Source: Mycosarcoma maydis (lineage: Eukaryota; Basidiomycota; Ustilaginomycetes; Ustilaginales). Taken from it: a stretch of DNA of 64,000 nucleotides. The translations under genes were made by a program, and so were the position numbers. Shown one piece after another: positions 61,624 through 64,000 of this stretch (within the stretch, counting starts at the first letter, position 1; each line of letters starts with the position of its first letter). The notes under the pieces are model-generated. The model was given only the letters and a program-made list of their open reading frames with translations, had not been told where the DNA came from and ran no database searches. Location: the NCBI RefSeq assembly GCF_000328475.2, contig NC_026478.1, positions 558,001 through 622,000 of the forward strand, written 5' to 3'.

Positions 61624-64000
61624 ATGTCCGAGCTCTACCAGTTTGACCACTTTGACGGCGCTTCCAACTACGGTGCTACCAACTCGGAATACTCGTACAC
61701 AGATTCCACTTCGCGCTCCCCCGAGCTTTCCAACCGCCAGAAACACTCCAAGCACGCCTCCAACTCGCACCGCAAGCATCTTGATTCGGATCTAGACCTC
61801 GACTCCATCAGTGACCTGCATATCACAGAGCGCGACCTCGACCCTTCTCGATCTCATCTCCACGCTCACCTTGCCCCGCACACCAAGGCCGATGTCCCCT
61901 CGGCTTCGAACCACTCCCATACGGCCCTTCACGCCGACTTGGCCTCTCTTTCCGAAGCCGGCATTTCAGACGAAGCAGATCCTGCGTTGCTGGAAAACCT
62001 CCCCGAACATGCTTGCGCATACTGTGGTATCTTCAACCCGGCATGCGTAGTCAAGTGTCTCACCTGCAACAAGTGGTTCTGCAACTCGCGCGGCTCCACT
62101 TCAGGCTCCCACATTGTCAATCACCTTGTACGCGCAAAGCACAAGGAGGTATGCCTCCACGCCGAATCGCCGCTCGGTGAGACCACCCCGGAATGCTACA
62201 ACTGCGGCGCCAAGAACGTCTTTCTTCTCGGCTTTATCCCGGCCAAAAGCGAGACCGTTGTGGTGCTCCTCTGTCGTCAGCCTTGTGCTGCCATGTCGAA
62301 TTCCAAAGACATTATCTGGGACACCACCCAATGGTCGCCGCTCATCGAGGACCGTTGCTTCCTCACCTGGCTCGTCAAGGTGCCCTCCGAACATGAGCAG
62401 CTGCGTGCACGCCCCGTCACCTTGCAACAGATCAACCGTCTCGAAGAGCTCTGGAAGGACAATGCCAGCGCTAGCCTTGACGATCTCGACAAGCCGGGCG
62501 TCGAGGAGGAACCTGACAGCGTCCTCCTCCGCTACGAGGATGCGTATCAGTACCAGAACATCTTTGGACCCTTGGTCAAGATGGAGGCCGATTACGACCG
62601 CAAGCTTAAAGAGTCGCAGACGCAGCAAGATCTCGTCATCCGTTGGGATCAGGGCCTCAACCAGAAAAAGATTGCTTGGATGATGCTTCCCAAGCTCGAG
62701 AGCGGCGAAGTGCGTCTCGCCGTCGGTGACGAACTCAAGCTCCGCTACCGAGGCGAGATGGCACCTCCTTGGGAAGGTGTCGGTCACGTCATCAAGATCC
62801 CTAACCACGTCTCGGACGAGGTGGCGCTCGAGCTCAACAGAGCCGATGGCGTCCCCGACCACTGCACCCACAATTTTTTCGCCGACTTTGTATGGAAAGC
62901 TACGTCGTTTGACCGCATGCAGAACGCCATGAAAACGTTTGCCGTTGACGAGCAGAGCCTCAGTGCCTACATCTACCACAAGCTGCTCGGACACGAGATC
63001 GACAATGCTACGCTGCGAACCACCATGCCGAAACGCTTCAGTGCGCCTGGCCTGCCCGAACTCAACCACAGCCAAGTTAACGCCGTCAAGAGCGTCCTCC
63101 AGAAACCGCTCAGTCTGATCCAAGGTCCCCCCGGTACCGGAAAGACTGTCACCTCTGCTACGATCGTCTACCAACTAAGCAAGATGAATCCCGGTCCCGT
63201 TCTGGTCTGTGCACCCTCCAACGTTGCCGTCGATCAGCTCACCGAAAAAATTCATCTGACCGGTCTCAAGGTGGTGCGTCTCACCGCCAAGAGTCGAGAG
63301 GCGCTCGACGGCCCCATCAGCTTCCTCACACTTCATGAGCAGGTAGCCAACAACGACACCAACATCGAGCTGCAGAAGCTTATTCAGCTCAAGAACGAGC
63401 AGGGCGAACTTAGCAGCAGTGACGAGCGCAAATACAAGGCGCTCACGCGTGCCTGCGAAAAAGAGATCCTCAGCACTGCCGACGTCATCTGTTGCACCTG
63501 CGTCGGATGCGGCGACCCTCGTCTGTCCAAAATCAAATTTCGCACCGTGCTGGTCGACGAGGCTACGCAGGCAGCTGAACCAGAGTGCATGATTCCACTG
63601 GTGATGGGTTGCAAGCAGGTCGTGTTTGTCGGAGACCATCTTCAGCTTGGCCCCGTCATCATGAACAAGAAGGTGGCTCGCGCTGGCGCCAGCCAGAGTC
63701 TGTTTGAGCGTCTCATCATGCTCGGTAACCGACCGATTCGACTGCAGGTGCAGTATCGCATGCATCCTTGTCTATCCGAATTCCCTTCCAACATGTTCTA
63801 CGAAGGCACGCTGCAGAACGGTGTCACGGCGCCCGAACGTCTGCGCAAGGACGTTGACTTTCCCTGGCCCGTGCCTTCGCTTCCCATGCTCTTCTTCCAA
63901 AACCTAGGTCAAGAGGAGATCTCGAGCAGCGGTACCTCGTTCTTGAATCGCACCGAGGCAGCCAACGTGGAAAAGATCGTTACGCGCTTCTTCAAGGCTG
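61624..64000 (+). CDS. UPF1: RNA helicase Upf1 (NMD), partial
   Basis: ATP-dependent 5'-3' RNA helicase central to nonsense-mediated decay. One open frame runs from the ATG at 61624 off the right edge, with 792 codons visible. After a 125-residue S/H/D-rich N-terminus comes the CH domain, starting with CAYCG at Cys131 and continuing [32 protein letters not shown] and [14 protein letters not shown], the three-zinc region that binds Upf2. The superfamily-1 core has GPPGTGKT (501-508), [11 protein letters not shown], the DEATQ box from Asp645, [10 protein letters not shown] and QYRMHP. Helicase motifs IV-VI lie beyond the window. An acceptor-like TTCTTTTCAG sits just before the ATG, so a 5'-UTR intron is possible. 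Confidence 0.95.
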   Translation, partial: MSELYQFDHFDGASNYGATNSEYSYTDSTSRSPELSNRQKHSKHASNSHRKHLDSDLDLDSISDLHITERDLDPSRSHLHAHLAPHTKADVPSASNHSHTALHADLASLSEAGISDEADPALLENLPEHACAYCGIFNPACVVKCLTCNKWFCNSRGSTSGSHIVNHLVRAKHKEVCLHAESPLGETTPECYNCGAKNVFLLGFIPAKSETVVVLLCRQPCAAMSNSKDIIWDTTQWSPLIEDRCFLTWLVKVPSEHEQLRARPVTLQQINRLEELWKDNASASLDDLDKPGVEEEPDSVLLRYEDAYQYQNIFGPLVKMEADYDRKLKESQTQQDLVIRWDQGLNQKKIAWMMLPKLESGEVRLAVGDELKLRYRGEMAPPWEGVGHVIKIPNHVSDEVALELNRADGVPDHCTHNFFADFVWKATSFDRMQNAMKTFAVDEQSLSAYIYHKLLGHEIDNATLRTTMPKRFSAPGLPELNHSQVNAVKSVLQKPLSLIQGPPGTGKTVTSATIVYQLSKMNPGPVLVCAPSNVAVDQLTEKIHLTGLKVVRLTAKSREALDGPISFLTLHEQVANNDTNIELQKLIQLKNEQGELSSSDERKYKALTRACEKEILSTADVICCTCVGCGDPRLSKIKFRTVLVDEATQAAEPECMIPLVMGCKQVVFVGDHLQLGPVIMNKKVARAGASQSLFERLIMLGNRPIRLQVQYRMHPCLSEFPSNMFYEGTLQNGVTAPERLRKDVDFPWPVPSLPMLFFQNLGQEEISSSGTSFLNRTEAANVEKIVTRFFKA

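Overview
The window reads as nuclear DNA of a smut fungus (Ustilaginaceae; Ustilago maydis or a close relative). I base this on intron-poor, closely spaced genes for eukaryotic housekeeping proteins, a few short GT-AG introns, a moderately GC-rich composition, and long intergenic stretches studded with heptamer-built repeats (ATTCGTG / ATTCACG). The genus is my inference. No plasmid, phage, CRISPR, rRNA or convincing tRNA signal was seen.

Layout. 1-1685 (-): 5' part of a GPI1 gene running off the left edge. 2752-4020: decayed Copia reverse-transcriptase/RNase H fragment. 4745-6442 (+): mitochondrial methylmalonate-semialdehyde dehydrogenase. 6589-8223 (-): glutamate 5-kinase. 8776-9930 (-) and 10949-13789 (+): an RFC small subunit and the CAF-1 large subunit share a divergent promoter. 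13935-15845 (-): polyadenylation factor Pfs2. 16495-18588 (-): SLC41/MgtE-type Mg2+ transporter. 21094-21460 (-): two-exon micro-gene TMA7. 22032-22823 (-): unknown four-helix membrane protein. 24130-25764 (-): MCT-like MFS transporter. 28256-29602 (+): aquaporin with one intron. 30150-30905 (+): PaiB-like FMN-binding-fold protein. 31044-34088 (-) and 34847-35901 (+): ELL-like elongation factor and SGF29, divergent. 36150-39320 (-): copper ATPase CCC2. 42347-43291 and 45800-46951 (+): two serine-rich disordered proteins in gene-poor surroundings. 47164-48840 (-): flavin monooxygenase. 49290-50456 (-): PurU deformylase. 51546-52736 (+): Rag GTPase Gtr1. 52878-54557 (-): UPF3. 55186-56163 (+): SYF2. 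56673-58172 (-): secreted GH5 exo-beta-1,3-glucanase with one intron. 61624 to the right edge (+): 5' part of UPF1.

The genes do not form a biosynthetic cluster. Three functional pairings stand out. RFC and CAF-1 face each other across a promoter with three MCB/E2F-like sites. ELL-like and SGF29 also share a promoter. The nonsense-mediated decay factors UPF3 and UPF1 lie about 7 kb apart, with the splicing factor SYF2 between them.

The most unusual DNA is the heptamer-based repeat family, including a perfect ten-copy ATTCGTG array between PurU and GTR1, a six-copy GCATCAG array beside SYF2, and a 117-bp tandem duplication next to that array.

Many long open frames in the window begin at TTG or GTG. 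I moved the starts of RFC, PFS2, MFS, ELL, FMO, PurU, GTR1, UPF3, the dehydrogenase, the aquaporin and the second serine-rich gene to in-frame ATG codons.
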